Numbered from the stretch's first letter, positions 50,820 through 60,424 are shown. The stretch: 64,000 nt of DNA from Sphingobium aromaticiconvertens (GCF_037154075.1 NZ_JBANRJ010000001.1:4893501-4957500); one strand, 5' to 3'. Notes: generated by a model from the letters alone, not told the origin. Translations and numbers: made by a program.

Positions 50820-51680
50820 TCAGCCCGGAAAGAGGTAGGTCGGCAGGCCCTTGATGCCGCCGCAATCCACCTCGAACAGCGCGCCGTCATGCTCGGACGG
50901 TGGCAATCCCTCCGCAGCGGACGTCACGAAAATCCGGTCGAGCGCTTCGCCCGCGAAACAGATATTCGTGACCTGAAGCGCCGGCAAGGCGATGGCGCGT
51001 TCGCGCTGGCCGTCCGGATCGAAGCGGCTGATGCGGCTGCCCTCCCAATGGGCGATCCACAGGAAACCCTCCGAATCGACGGTCATGCCGTCGGGATAGC
51101 CCTCCTCTTCGGTGAAGGTGATGAAGGGCTGGCGATCTGCAATCTTGCCGCTTTCCTCGCGGGCGAAGCGGTAAACGGTGCGAAGGCCGGAATCCGTGTG
51201 ATAGAGCCAGCGGCCATCGGGCGAGAAGGCTGGGCCGTTGGGCACTTCATAGCCGCCGTCCATCTTCGTCCACCTATGATCGGGATCGAAGCGATAAAAG
51301 GCACCGGTCGGCGGATCGGCGGGCAGTCCCTTGGTCCCGCACCAGATGCGGCCATCGGCATCAGCCTTGCCATCATTCATGCGGCTTCCGGGCAGGTCGA
51401 CTTCCGGGTCGCCGATGGGGCGGATCGCAAAGGGATCAAGGGAAAGTTCGGCAAAGCCGCTCTGGAAACCGGCGATAAAGCCGCCAGCGGCGCGCTCAAC
51501 CACCCAGCCCAAAGGCTCAGGCATTGGCCAGCGAGTAACGGCACCATCGCTCAGGGACAGGCGATTGAGCGCCTGCCCCATGATGTCGACCCAATAGACG
51601 GCGTTGTCGCGCGCCGACCAGCAGGTGCCTTCGCCCAGCACGTCGCGCGTGTCGCGGGGGATGATCTGCCAGTCGGCCAT
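50820..51680 (-). CDS. SMP-30/gluconolactonase family sugar lactonase
   Basis: Opens an aldonolactone to the aldonate. The 286-residue six-bladed beta-propeller has the metal ligand Glu17 (LGEGTCWSARD), the NDGKADADGRIWCGT motif, VPNGPAFSPDGRWLY with its Asn, and PDGMTVDSEGFLWIA with its Asp. Substrate by context: L-arabinono- or D-galactono-1,4-lactone. It is the last gene of a leftward aldose-epimerase, dehydratase, lactonase operon (11-bp and 25-bp gaps). Confidence 0.93.
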   Translation of the reverse strand: MADWQIIPRDTRDVLGEGTCWSARDNAVYWVDIMGQALNRLSLSDGAVTRWPMPEPLGWVVERAAGGFIAGFQSGFAELSLDPFAIRPIGDPEVDLPGSRMNDGKADADGRIWCGTKGLPADPPTGAFYRFDPDHRWTKMDGGYEVPNGPAFSPDGRWLYHTDSGLRTVYRFAREESGKIADRQPFITFTEEEGYPDGMTVDSEGFLWIAHWEGSRISRFDPDGQRERAIALPALQVTNICFAGEALDRIFVTSAAEGLPPSEHDGALFEVDCGGIKGLPTYLFPG

Positions 51681-51691
51681 TGCGCGTTCTC

Positions 51692-53488
51692 TTAATGGTT
51701 ATCGCGGGGCAGGCCCATGGTCTGGGCGATGCGCTGATATTTCTCCGCCCCTTCCAGAATCGCGCCGCTATCCATCTGGCCGACGAGGTTGCGCTGGATT
51801 TCCTGCCACGGGGTCTGCGAGGCGGGATATGTATACCCACCTGCGGCCACCAGCGCGGTTCGGCGCTCGGCCAGTTCCGCGTCGGATATCAGCACGTTCA
51901 CCGTTCCGGCCTTCAGGTCCATGCGGACCCGGTCGCCGGTCTGGATCAGCGCCAGACCACCCATCGCCGCCGCCTCTGGCGAGGCGTTGAGGATGGAGGG
52001 ACTGCCGGAGGTGCCCGACTGGCGCCCGTCGCCGATGCAGGGCAGCGCGCTCACCCCTTCGGTGATGAGATAGGCGGGCGGGCGCATGTTCACGACCTCC
52101 GCCGCACCGGGATAGCCGATCGGCCCCGCGCCGCGCATGAACAGCAGCGTGTCGGCGGTGATGCCGGTCGCCGGATCGTCGATGCGGTGATGATAATCCT
52201 CCGGTCCATCGAACACGACCGCCGGACCTTCAAAGGCTTCGGGATCGTCGGGGTTCGACAGATAGCGGTCGCGAAACTCGGCGCTGATGACGCTGGTCTT
52301 CATCACGGCGGCGTCGAACAGATTGCCAGAGAGGACGAGGAAGCCCGCATCCTTGAGGATCGGCTGGTCGAAGGGGCGGATGACCTTTTCATCCTCGATC
52401 GTCGCGTCGCGGCAATTGTCGCCGATCGACTTGCCATTGACCGTCAGCGCGCCCTCGCGGATCAGGCCCTGCCCCATCAACTGGGCGACCACGGCGGGAA
52501 CGCCGCCCGCGCGATAATAATCCTCACCCAGATATTCGCCCGCAGGCTGGAGGTTCACCAGCAACGGCACCTTGTGCCCGACCGTTTCCCAATCCTTAAG
52601 CGGCAGTTCGACGCCGACATGGCGGGCAAGCGCGGCCAGATGGATCGGCGCGTTGGTGGAGCCACCGATCGCCGAGTTGACGAGGATCGCATTATGAAAG
52701 GAATCGAGCGTCAAAATGTCGGAGGGCTTGAGATCCTCCGCCACCATTTCGACGATGCGCTTGCCGGTGCGGTAGGCGGCTTCCTGCCGGTCGCGATAGG
52801 GTGCGGGGATGGCGGCGGAACCGGGCAGCATCATGCCCAGCGCTTCGGCCAGCGAGTTCATGGTCGAGGCCGTGCCCATCGTGTTGCAATAACCGGTGGA
52901 GGGGGCGGAAGAGGCGACCAGCTGGATGAAGCCCGCATCGTCAATCTCGCCTGTGGCGAGCATCTGCCGCGCCTTCCAGACGATGGTGCCCGACCCGGTG
53001 CGCTCGCCCTTGTGCCAGCCGTTCAGCATCGGCCCGACCGACAGGGCGATGGCGGGGATGTTGACGGTCGCCGCCGCCATCAGCAGCGCGGGCGTGGTCT
53101 TGTCACAGCCGGTGGTCAGGATCACGCCATCGAGCGGGTAGCCGTAGAGCGATTCGACCAGCCCCAGATAGGCCAGGTTACGATCAAGGCCCGCCGTGGG
53201 CCGCTTGCCGGTTTCCTGAATCGGATGGACCGGAAATTCCAGCGCGATGCCGCCCATCTCGCGAATACCCTCGCGCATCCGCTCCGCCAGCACCAGATGG
53301 TGGCGGTTGCAGGGCGACAGGTCGCTGCCGGTCTGGGCGATACCGATGATCGGCTTGCCCGAGCGGAGTTCGTCCAGCGACAGGCCGAAGTTCAGATAGC
53401 GCTCCAGATAGAGCGCGGTCATGTCGATATTGTCGGGATTGTCGAACCAGGCGCGCGAGCGGAGCTTGGGGGCGGGCGTATCTGTCAT
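51692..53488 (-). CDS. IlvD/Edd family sugar-acid dehydratase
   Basis: Iron-sulfur dehydratase of 598 residues converting an aldonate to 2-keto-3-deoxyaldonate. Cluster ligands are Cys60 (SPCNRHH), Cys128 ([17 protein letters not shown]) and Cys201 ([13 protein letters not shown]), the arrangement of [2Fe-2S] pentonate/hexonate dehydratases. The family tail [20 protein letters not shown] is also present. The genes around it (sugar dehydrogenase, lactonase, GguC) favour L-arabonate, D-galactonate or a similar acid over dihydroxyacid dehydration in branched-chain synthesis. Substrate not decided by sequence. Confidence 0.92.
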   Translation of the reverse strand: MTDTPAPKLRSRAWFDNPDNIDMTALYLERYLNFGLSLDELRSGKPIIGIAQTGSDLSPCNRHHLVLAERMREGIREMGGIALEFPVHPIQETGKRPTAGLDRNLAYLGLVESLYGYPLDGVILTTGCDKTTPALLMAAATVNIPAIALSVGPMLNGWHKGERTGSGTIVWKARQMLATGEIDDAGFIQLVASSAPSTGYCNTMGTASTMNSLAEALGMMLPGSAAIPAPYRDRQEAAYRTGKRIVEMVAEDLKPSDILTLDSFHNAILVNSAIGGSTNAPIHLAALARHVGVELPLKDWETVGHKVPLLVNLQPAGEYLGEDYYRAGGVPAVVAQLMGQGLIREGALTVNGKSIGDNCRDATIEDEKVIRPFDQPILKDAGFLVLSGNLFDAAVMKTSVISAEFRDRYLSNPDDPEAFEGPAVVFDGPEDYHHRIDDPATGITADTLLFMRGAGPIGYPGAAEVVNMRPPAYLITEGVSALPCIGDGRQSGTSGSPSILNASPEAAAMGGLALIQTGDRVRMDLKAGTVNVLISDAELAERRTALVAAGGYTYPASQTPWQEIQRNLVGQMDSGAILEGAEKYQRIAQTMGLPRDNH

Positions 53489-53513
53489 GGGGGTTCCGGT
53501 CAGGCTTTTGAGA

Positions 53514-54674
53514 TCAAGGATTCGTGGAGAGGCGATAGATCATGACATGCCGATAGGGCGTGCCGGGATCGACGCGAGCGGAGGGGAAGGACGGCTGGTT
53601 GGGGCTGTCGGGGAATTTCTGCGGCTCCAGCGCGATGCCGTCGCCCATGCGGTACAAATGCCCCTGCTTGCCCATGAACGTGCCGTCGAGGAAATTGCCG
53701 GTGTAGAACTGGAGGCCCGGCTCGGTCGTCAGCACTTCAAGCACGCGGCCCGTGGCCGGGTCTTCCAGCCGCGCGGCCAGTTCGGGCGTCTTGGTCAGCC
53801 CCTTGTCCAGTATGAAATTATGATCATAGCCCTGACCCATGCGGATCTGCTCATCGCTGCCATCGCGGATGCCGTCTGCGACGATGCGGGCTGCGCGGAA
53901 ATCGAACACCGTGCCGTCAACCGGGCGGCGCTCGCCTGTCGGGATCAGCTTTGCATTGACGGGCGTATAGGCGGCGGCGGGGACCGTCAGCTTATGCTGG
54001 GTCGCGCCCTGCGGTGCGCCGTCGCCCGCCAGGTTGAAGATCGCATGGTTGGTCATGTTGACGACGGTCGGCTTATCGGTTTTCGCATCGAAGGCGATGG
54101 TCAGCGCGCCGTCATTGTCCAGCGTATAGGTAGTGGTGACGGACAGGGTGCCGGGATAGCCCTGATCCCCGTCGGGACTGACATGCGACAGGACGACGCT
54201 GGGTTTCGGGCCGCTTTTCCGTGAAACCACTTTCCACGCGACCTTGTCGAAACCTTTGGTCCCGCCATGCAGCGAGTTGGCCTTGTCGTTGAGCGACAGT
54301 TGATGGCTTTTGCCGTCGAGCGAAAAGCGCCCTCCGGCGATACGGTTGGCGTAGCGGCCCACCGTCACGCCGAAATAATTGGGATGATCGACATAGGAGG
54401 ACAGGTTGTCATAGCCGAGCAGCACATCCGCGCTCTTGCCCGTGCGATCGGGCGCGATCAGCGACTGGAGCGTCGCGCCATAGGTCAGGATCTTCGCCGA
54501 CATTCCCTTGTCATTGGTCAGGGTGATCGTCTCGATCGCGGTGCCGTCGGCCAACTGGCCTGCCGGTGCGCGCTTTGCTTCTGCCGCCAAAACTGCACTA
54601 CTCCCCAGCAACGCCCCTGCGAGCAGGCCCAGCGCCATTCCGCTTTTCGCGCCCCTTCTCATGGCGTCCCACAT
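53514..54674 (-). CDS. galM: secreted aldose 1-epimerase
   Basis: Interconverts alpha and beta anomers of aldoses. The 386-residue protein has a signal peptide (residues ~10-31, cleavage after VLAA), so it acts in the periplasm. Conserved motifs: [32 protein letters not shown] with the first His, the second catalytic His in [20 protein letters not shown] and the catalytic Glu in [13 protein letters not shown]. It is the first gene of the leftward sugar operon. The gap to the transporter contains a motif shared with the GguC promoter. Confidence 0.93.
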   Translation of the reverse strand: MWDAMRRGAKSGMALGLLAGALLGSSAVLAAEAKRAPAGQLADGTAIETITLTNDKGMSAKILTYGATLQSLIAPDRTGKSADVLLGYDNLSSYVDHPNYFGVTVGRYANRIAGGRFSLDGKSHQLSLNDKANSLHGGTKGFDKVAWKVVSRKSGPKPSVVLSHVSPDGDQGYPGTLSVTTTYTLDNDGALTIAFDAKTDKPTVVNMTNHAIFNLAGDGAPQGATQHKLTVPAAAYTPVNAKLIPTGERRPVDGTVFDFRAARIVADGIRDGSDEQIRMGQGYDHNFILDKGLTKTPELAARLEDPATGRVLEVLTTEPGLQFYTGNFLDGTFMGKQGHLYRMGDGIALEPQKFPDSPNQPSFPSARVDPGTPYRHVMIYRLSTNP

Positions 54675-54725
54675 ATCCTATCCCCTGTCGTGACGACGCC
54701 CATTGACGCATCCAGCGTCCATATA

Positions 54726-54735
54726 TAGTCCGACA
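54726..54735 (-). promoter_or_regulatory. shared GntR-type operator motif, site 1
   Basis: On the minus strand TGTCGGACTA, flanked by AT-rich sequence (ATATATGG). The same core, TGTCGGAGTA, occurs at 57218 in the other divergent promoter of this sugar cluster. Both lie beside genes expected to be co-controlled by the GntR regulator. Confidence 0.4.
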
Positions 54736-54800
54736 AATAAATGAAGCGCAAGCCACGTCGGTTGCGAACCACGCGGCGCAATATCTTGGAGTAGGGTGGC

Positions 54801-56111
54801 ATGGCAGGACCAATGACGTCATCGGCGGTAACGAGCGCAGGTCCGGGGCATCCCGCCGCCAAATATGGTCCTGCGTTGACGCTGCTGGCCAGCCTCTTCT
54901 TCATGTGGGGCTTCATCACCGTCATCAACAACACGCTGCTGCCGCATCTGCGCAGCGTGTTCGACCTCAATTACACCCAGACGACGCTGATCGAATCGGT
55001 GTGGTTCATTGCCTATTTCGTCGCCTCTATTCCCTCGGCCAAGCTGATCGAACGGGTCGGTTACCAGAAATCGCTGGTCGTCGGCCTGTTGATCATGGCG
55101 GCGGGCGCGCTGGGCATGGTGCTGGCGGCCAGCCTGCCCTCCTATGGCGTGACTTTGTTCATGCTGTTCGTGATCGCCAGCGGCATCACCCTGCTGCAAG
55201 TGGCGGCCAACCCCTATGTGGCGGTGATCGGTTCGCCCGAAACCGCCTCGTCGCGGCTCAATCTGGTGCAGGCGTTCAACTCGGCCGGCACGATGCTGGC
55301 GCCGCTGTTCGGCGCCTATCTGATCCTGGGCCGGTCAAAGGGCGGCACGGCAGAGGCCGGCACGGTATTGACGCAGGCCGAACGATTGGCCGACGCCCAC
55401 TCCGTCGTCCTGCCTTATATCTTGGTGGCGGGCGTGTTGGTGGTGCTGGCGATCATCATCGCCCGTTTCCCGCTGCCCGCCATGGGATCGGCCACCAGCC
55501 GCATTGCAAAGGAAGAACGCAAGCATCATTCACTGTGGAAGCATCGCAATCTGGTGTTCGGCATTCCCGCCATCTTCATCTACCTGATCGCCGAAATCGG
55601 CGTCGCCAACCTGTTCGTCAACTTTGTGAGCCAGCCCGAAATCGCCAATCTGACTCCGGAAATGGCCGGTCGCTACCTGACTCTGCTGTGGGGCGGGATG
55701 ATGGTGGGCCGTTTTGTCGGCTCGGCGATCATGCAGAAAATCCCGGCTGAAACCGTATTGGCCGCCTTCTCGGTCGGCGCGTTCGTGGTGATGCTGGTGA
55801 CGGTGTTCACCACCGGGCCGGTGGCGATGTGGTCGCTGATTCTGGTCGGCCTGTTCCACTCGATCATGTTCCCGACTATCTTCACGCTGGGGATCAAGGG
55901 GCTGGGGCCACTGACCGAGGAAGGATCGGGCCTGCTCATCATGGCGATCGCCGGTGGCGCGCTGGTGGTGGTGCAGGGCAAGCTGGCCGATATATACGGC
56001 CTGCAAACCTCCTTTCTGCTGACTGCCGCGTGCGAACTCTACATCCTCTTCTACGCGCTATGGGGGGCGAAGGTGACGGACCCGTTGCCCGACGTGCCGC
56101 TGGAGGGCTGA
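54801..56111 (+). CDS. sugar MFS transporter, FucP/GluP family
   Basis: Twelve-helix proton-coupled sugar importer of 436 residues. Family features: SLFFMWGFITVINNTLLPHL in helix 1, LYTQTTLIES-like NYTQTTLIESVWFIAYFVAS, QVAANPYVAVIGSPETASSR before helix 5, NLVQAFNSAGTMLAPLFGAY, and TLGIKGLGPLTEEGSGLLIM near the end. The likely substrate is a neutral aldose of the adjacent pathway (arabinose, galactose, fucose or similar). A strong terminator follows. Confidence 0.92.
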   Translation: MAGPMTSSAVTSAGPGHPAAKYGPALTLLASLFFMWGFITVINNTLLPHLRSVFDLNYTQTTLIESVWFIAYFVASIPSAKLIERVGYQKSLVVGLLIMAAGALGMVLAASLPSYGVTLFMLFVIASGITLLQVAANPYVAVIGSPETASSRLNLVQAFNSAGTMLAPLFGAYLILGRSKGGTAEAGTVLTQAERLADAHSVVLPYILVAGVLVVLAIIIARFPLPAMGSATSRIAKEERKHHSLWKHRNLVFGIPAIFIYLIAEIGVANLFVNFVSQPEIANLTPEMAGRYLTLLWGGMMVGRFVGSAIMQKIPAETVLAAFSVGAFVVMLVTVFTTGPVAMWSLILVGLFHSIMFPTIFTLGIKGLGPLTEEGSGLLIMAIAGGALVVVQGKLADIYGLQTSFLLTAACELYILFYALWGAKVTDPLPDVPLEG

Positions 56112-56127
56112 TCGCCTGTGGATGAAA

Positions 56128-56166
56128 AGGGCCGCTTTCCACCGAGGAAAGCGGCCCTTCTTCTAT
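56128..56166 (+). terminator. intrinsic terminator after the sugar transporter
   Basis: AAGGGCCGCTTTCC pairs perfectly with GGAAAGCGGCCCTT around ACCGA, followed by CTTCTATT. The 14-bp stem is the strongest terminator in the sugar region. Confidence 0.88.
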
Positions 56167-56187
56167 TGTCTACCCCGCCATGATTAA

Positions 56188-56352
56188 GGGACGATCGACA
56201 GTTCGCTCAGGTGGAGCCGAGAAGTGTGATTTTCGAGTGAAGGAGCGCAGCATACTTCAGGTACGTGAGCACCGGAACGCAGGAAATCGCGCTTCGCAGG
56301 TTGAAGCGAGGCACGTGACTCGCTTCAACATGGGCGGACTGTCGGTCGTCCC
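56188..56352. repeat. 165-bp palindromic element with 21-bp terminal inverted repeats
   Basis: The ends (56188-56208 and 56332-56352) match at 18 of 21 bases when one is reversed, core GACAGT.CGC. Inside lies GTTGAAGCGAG / CTCGCTTCAAC (56300-56329), a perfect 11-bp stem with a CACGTG-containing loop. No ORF is contained. Its last base is the stop codon of the GntR gene. It looks like a MITE-like or structured-RNA repeat; I recall similar sequences in sphingomonad spacers but cannot verify that here. Confidence 0.65.
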
Positions 56353-57131
56353 TAGCCGCTCATGGCGCTGCGTGTATCCTCCAGCGCCAGGTCGACCAGA
56401 TGGCGCATGGCCTCACTCGCCGCGTCCCCGTCGCCCGCCACGATCGCGTCATAAACGCGCGCATGGTCAGGAATGGGGTTGCGGGGCAGGCCGCTGGCGC
56501 GGTGCTTATATTGGGTGGTCCAGTTGACCGCCGCGCCGATGCTGGCGCTCAGCACCAGCAGCGCGTCGTTGCGGGTCGCGTTGAGGATGGCGTTGTGAAA
56601 ATCGCGGTCGGCGGCGCGGCCCAGATCGGTCGACAGCGTATGGCGACGCATCGCGGCCAGCGCGTCCTTCATCGCGGTCAGGTCCGCCTTGTCCCGCCGC
56701 TCCGCCGCCAGCCGCGCGGCGGCAGGCTCGACGATCGCGCGCAGTTCGAACAGGTCGCGCACGAACTGCACGTCCGGCTCCCCGGCAAAGGCCCAGGCAA
56801 GGACATCGGGGTCCAACAGGTTCCAGCGGTTGCGCGGCAGCACGCGGGTGCCTGCCTTGGGCCGGCTTTCGACCAGCCCCTTGGCGGTCAGCACCTGCAC
56901 CGCTTCGCGATAGGCGCTGCGCGATACCTCCAGTTCCTCGGCAAAGGCGACTTCGCCCGACAACACATCTCCCGGCGCATATTGGCCCGACAATATCGCG
57001 GTTCCCAGCTTGTGGGCGATGGCGCCGTGCAGGCGGCGGCCCGGACCACGCGTGGCGCGCGCGGGCGCTGCCCCTTTGGTCACGGCTTCCGCCTCTCCGT
57101 CTGAAACCCCTGCGCCACTGGCCTTCGTCAT
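56352..57131 (-). CDS. GntR family (FadR subfamily) transcriptional regulator
   Basis: A 259-residue regulator with an N-terminal winged helix (AHKLGTAILSGQYAPGDVLS, then VSRSAYREAVQVLTAKGLVE and SRPKAGTRV) and the all-helical FCD domain (FVRDLFELRAIVEPAAARLA, ADRDFHNAIL with the metal-site Asp and His, PIPDHARVYDAIVAGD). A 35-residue Ala/Glu-rich leader precedes the DNA-binding part. It is divergent from gguC and probably represses the sugar genes through TGTCGGA-type sites. Confidence 0.93.
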   Translation of the reverse strand: MTKASGAGVSDGEAEAVTKGAAPARATRGPGRRLHGAIAHKLGTAILSGQYAPGDVLSGEVAFAEELEVSRSAYREAVQVLTAKGLVESRPKAGTRVLPRNRWNLLDPDVLAWAFAGEPDVQFVRDLFELRAIVEPAAARLAAERRDKADLTAMKDALAAMRRHTLSTDLGRAADRDFHNAILNATRNDALLVLSASIGAAVNWTTQYKHRASGLPRNPIPDHARVYDAIVAGDGDAASEAMRHLVDLALEDTRSAMSG

Positions 57132-57217
57132 GCTGCTATATCCTCCCGCTTTGACCTCTAACAGCGGGGCGCGGCGGGGGGAATGAGAAACATTGCCAAC
57201 GTCGCTGGCCTGTCATA

Positions 57218-57227
57218 TGTCGGAGTA
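57218..57227 (+). promoter_or_regulatory. shared GntR-type operator motif, site 2
   Basis: TGTCGGAGTA followed by ATAT, matching the site at 54726 at nine of ten core positions. It lies 50 bp before gguC and in the gap shared with the GntR gene, so it could serve both autoregulation and pathway control. Confidence 0.4.
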
Positions 57228-57277
57228 ATATCGCATCACCGGCAGGCCGAAGCCGCCGTCCAAGGGAGTAATTTGCC

Positions 57278-58270
57278 ATGTCATTGCGTCTTTTGCAGCA
57301 TCGTGGGCCAGACGGCACGCGATCGGTCATCGCGGCGCAGGGCGAGGCGGCCCATTTCCTTGAGGGCGCGACAAGCATATATGCGCTGGCCGAACGGGCG
57401 ATCGCCGACGGCGTGTCGCTGGCGGAAGCGGTAGCGGGCTGCGCGCAGGGTGCGGCGGTCGACATCGTGGCCGAACTGGCCGCTGGTCGTCTGCTGGCGC
57501 CGATCGACCATGACGACAGCGCGCATATGCTGCTGACCGGCACCGGCCTCACCCATCTTGGCTCGGCCGAGGGCCGCGACCAGATGCACAGGGCCGCCGC
57601 CGCAAGCGAGACCAGGACCGATTCGATGCGGATGTTTCTGGAAGGGCTGGAGGACGGCAAGCCCGCCCCCGGCACGGTCGGCCAGCAGCCCGAATGGTTC
57701 TTCAAGGGCGACGGATCGCAACTGGTGGGGCCGGGCGACACCCTGACCATGCCCGCCTTTGCCCAGGATGGCGGCGAGGAGCCGGAACTGGCTGGCATCT
57801 ACCTGATCGGCCCGGACGGTACCCCCTTTCGCCTTGGCATCGCGCTCGCCAACGAGTTCAGCGACCATGTGACCGAACGGCACAATTATCTGTGGCTGGC
57901 GCACAGCAAGCTGCGGCAGGCGGCGGTCGGCGCGGAATTGCTGGTCGGCGAACCCCCGGCCCATGTCGAGGGGACGAGCCGCATCCTGCGCGACGGCGCC
58001 ACGCTCTGGGAAAAGCCGTTCCTGTCAGGTGAAGCGAATATGTCGCACAGTCTGGCGAATCTGGAACATCATCATTTCAAATATGATCTGTTCCGCCGCC
58101 CCGGTGACGTCCATGTCCATTTCTTCGGCACCGCCACTTTGTCGTTCAGCGACGGCGTGAAAACGCAGGAAGGCGACGCCTTCGAGATCGAGGCCGCGCC
58201 CTTCACCCTGCCGCTGCGCAATCCGCTGGGGCGTGCGGCGCAGACTCCAGTCGTGGTAAAGGCGCTCTGA
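57278..58270 (+). CDS. GguC/AraD1 family protein (FAH superfamily)
   Basis: A 330-residue protein of the fumarylacetoacetate-hydrolase superfamily in the GguC/AraD1 group. That group is believed to act on 2-keto-3-deoxy sugar acids such as 2-keto-3-deoxy-L-arabonate; experimental support is thin. Recognisable stretches: LTGTGLTHLGSAEGRDQMH, EWFFKGDGSQLVGPGDTLTM, the acidic metal-binding region (GIALANEFSDHVTERHNYLW) and HHHFKYDLF with GDVHVHFFGT near the end. It is followed after two bases by the sugar dehydrogenase gene. Confidence 0.85.
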   Translation: MSLRLLQHRGPDGTRSVIAAQGEAAHFLEGATSIYALAERAIADGVSLAEAVAGCAQGAAVDIVAELAAGRLLAPIDHDDSAHMLLTGTGLTHLGSAEGRDQMHRAAAASETRTDSMRMFLEGLEDGKPAPGTVGQQPEWFFKGDGSQLVGPGDTLTMPAFAQDGGEEPELAGIYLIGPDGTPFRLGIALANEFSDHVTERHNYLWLAHSKLRQAAVGAELLVGEPPAHVEGTSRILRDGATLWEKPFLSGEANMSHSLANLEHHHFKYDLFRRPGDVHVHFFGTATLSFSDGVKTQEGDAFEIEAAPFTLPLRNPLGRAAQTPVVVKAL

Positions 58271-58272
58271 CG

Positions 58273-59196
58273 ATGGCCCCCATTCGCATTGCCCTCGTCG
58301 GCGTCGGCAAGATCGCCCGCGACCAGCATCTGCCCGCCATCGCCGGGAATGATGATTTCGTGCTGACCGCGACCGTCAGCCGGCAAGACCCGCAACTGAA
58401 CGTACCGCATTTCTCGACCCTCGACGCGCTGCTGGCCAGCGGGTTGCAGGTCGATGCTGTGGCGCTCTGCACCCCGCCGCAGGTCCGCTACGACGCGGCG
58501 ATGGCGGCGCTGGACAAGGGGCTGCATGTGTTCCTGGAAAAGCCGCCGGGCGCCACGCTGGCGGAGGTCGATGCCCTGCGCGGCCATGCCAGCAAGGCGG
58601 GCGTCACCCTCTTTGCAAGCTGGCACTCGCGCTATGCCGCCGGGGTTGAGCGCGCCCGCGACTGGCTGGCAAATCGGCAGATCGACAAGGTAACGATCAT
58701 CTGGCGCGAAGATGTGCGCGTGTGGCATCCGGGTCAGGCGTGGATCTGGGAACCGGGCGGTCTTGGCGTATTCGATCCGGGCATCAACGCTTTGTCGATC
58801 GCCACCCACATCCTGCCACGCCCCTTCTTCCTGACCGACGCGACCCTAACGCTGCCGGAAAATCGCGCGGCGCCGATCGCGGCGGACATGAGCTTTGTCG
58901 ATACGGCGGGCGTACCGATTTCGATGGACCTCGACTGGCGGCAGACCGGCCCGCAAAGCTGGGACATCATCGTCGAGACGGACGCGGGCACCCTGTCACT
59001 GGCCAAGGGCGGCGCGGTGCTGACCCTGCCCGACGCCACCCATGTCGATGAGGATCGCGAATATCCCGGCCTTTACGCGCGCTTTGCCGAACTGGTGCAG
59101 GGCGGGACGAGCGATGTCGACACGCGGCCGCTGCAACTGGTGGCCGACGCCTTCCTGCGCGGACATCGCAAGGCGACCGAGGCCTTTCACGATTGA
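58273..59196 (+). CDS. Gfo/Idh/MocA family sugar 1-dehydrogenase
   Basis: NAD(P)-dependent oxidoreductase of 307 residues with a Rossmann motif (IALVGVGKIARDQHLPAIAG), the ALCTPPQVRYDAAMAAL segment, the EKPPG motif (residues 89-93) and the catalytic GGLGVFDPGINALSI with its Asp and Asn. It resembles D-galactose and L-arabinose 1-dehydrogenases that make the lactone used by SMP-30 enzymes. This would be the first step of the pathway encoded at 50.8-59.2 kb. Confidence 0.88.
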   Translation: MAPIRIALVGVGKIARDQHLPAIAGNDDFVLTATVSRQDPQLNVPHFSTLDALLASGLQVDAVALCTPPQVRYDAAMAALDKGLHVFLEKPPGATLAEVDALRGHASKAGVTLFASWHSRYAAGVERARDWLANRQIDKVTIIWREDVRVWHPGQAWIWEPGGLGVFDPGINALSIATHILPRPFFLTDATLTLPENRAAPIAADMSFVDTAGVPISMDLDWRQTGPQSWDIIVETDAGTLSLAKGGAVLTLPDATHVDEDREYPGLYARFAELVQGGTSDVDTRPLQLVADAFLRGHRKATEAFHD

Positions 59197-59214
59197 TCCC
59201 TGCCCCGCCGGAAC

Positions 59215-59246
59215 GCTCCTGCCCTTCAGACATTGAGGGCGGGAGC
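59215..59246 (+). terminator. hairpin between the sugar operon and GH130
   Basis: GCTCCTGCCCT pairs with AGGGCGGGAGC (one G-T pair) around 10 nt, followed by ATTT. It marks a likely transcript end after the dehydrogenase and suggests that the GH130/GT4 cluster is a separate unit. Confidence 0.6.
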
Positions 59247-59268
59247 ATTTGAACGGCGGGAGGCGGGC

Positions 59269-60393
59269 ATGAGCCACAAGATCGACAGACTGGTGATCGT
59301 CCCCGACGATATCGACCTGTCGCGCTCACCGCTCGCCGGGTTGGGGGCGGAAACTTATGTGCTGGGCGCTTTCAATCCCGGCATGACCCGCCTGCCGGGC
59401 GGCAATATCCTGCTGATGGTGCGGATAGCCGAGGCGCTCAAGACCCCGATCCACGACGGCCATGTCCATGCCATTCGCCGCGATGGCGAGACGGGCCGCT
59501 ATGTCCTCGACGCCTGGCCGTTGGAGGAGGCCGACACCAATGATCCGCGCGTCTTCAGGCTGCACGGCGGCGGCTGGCGGGTCATTGCGCTGACGTCCCT
59601 GTCATGGCTGTTGCCGGTGGAGATGTCGGCGGACGGGTTGACGATTGTCGCCTTCCATTATGACCGGGCGATCGCGCCCGCCCATGATTTCCAATGCTAT
59701 GGGATAGAGGATGCGCGGATCAGCCGGGTCGGCGCGCGATGGCTGATGACGACCTGCTCGGTCAGCCCGGAACGGCATTCGACCACGCTCTATCTATCCG
59801 ACAACGGTCTGGACTGGCGGTTCGAGGATATGGTGCTGGATCACCAGAACAAGGATATGCTGATCTTTGAAGGGTTGATCGACGGCCATTATTGGGCGCA
59901 GACCCGGCCGCTGGGCGACCTCTATTTCGCCTATCCACCCGGCAGTGAGTGGCGCGCCGGGCCGTCGATCAACCTCGCGACCTCCCCCGACGCTTTGCAC
60001 TGGAAACCGCATCTGCGCCCCGGCATCCGGTCCCATACGGCCAGCGATGCGACCGCGCGGATCGGCGGCGGCGCCCCACCGATCCTGATCGACGCGGGCT
60101 GGCTCAGCCTCTGGCATGGGGTCGAACCGAACGGAGGGGTCGGCATTTACCGCACCTATTGGACGCTGATGGATCGCGATGATCCCTCCATCATCATCGC
60201 GACCGGCCATATTCCGCTGATCGAGCCGGACGAGGCGCTGACCCGACCGATCGCGCATCAGCTCTATCTCCACGATGTCGTCTTCACGACCGGCATTATC
60301 GATGGCGGCGACCATTTTATCGTCGCATCGGGGGAGGCGGATCTGGCGTGCCGGATTACCCATATTCGTAAGAATCTGATCAAATCGTCCTGA
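59269..60393 (+). CDS. GH130 family glycoside phosphorylase/hydrolase, short form
   Basis: A 374-residue five-bladed beta-propeller enzyme. GH130 members phosphorolyse or hydrolyse beta-mannosides (beta-1,4 or beta-1,2). Family landmarks: FNPGMTRLPGGNILLMVR, the catalytic region FQCYGIEDARISRVG (Asp148 in GIEDAR is the expected proton donor), NKDMLIFEGLIDG, GAPPILIDAGWLSLWHGVEP with the phosphate-side His, and VVFTTGIIDGGDHFIVASGE. No signal peptide, so cytoplasmic. GGGAGGCGGGC precedes the ATG at 59269; the longer frame is not used. It leads a cluster with a GT4 enzyme and a second GH130. Confidence 0.87.
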   Translation: MSHKIDRLVIVPDDIDLSRSPLAGLGAETYVLGAFNPGMTRLPGGNILLMVRIAEALKTPIHDGHVHAIRRDGETGRYVLDAWPLEEADTNDPRVFRLHGGGWRVIALTSLSWLLPVEMSADGLTIVAFHYDRAIAPAHDFQCYGIEDARISRVGARWLMTTCSVSPERHSTTLYLSDNGLDWRFEDMVLDHQNKDMLIFEGLIDGHYWAQTRPLGDLYFAYPPGSEWRAGPSINLATSPDALHWKPHLRPGIRSHTASDATARIGGGAPPILIDAGWLSLWHGVEPNGGVGIYRTYWTLMDRDDPSIIIATGHIPLIEPDEALTRPIAHQLYLHDVVFTTGIIDGGDHFIVASGEADLACRITHIRKNLIKSS

Positions 60394-60424
60394 TCGAAGT
60401 TAGCCCCTTATCTATTTAAGGGCA

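Noticed and set aside
51680..53545. 621-codon open frame on the plus strand opposite the IlvD/Edd gene
   Set aside because: It mirrors the dehydratase codon by codon, is rich in Arg, Gly, His and Asp without domains and arises from high-GC codon structure. Similar long mirrors lie opposite fliG (20552-21724), opgH (27944-29191) and flgG/flgH (40943-42292).
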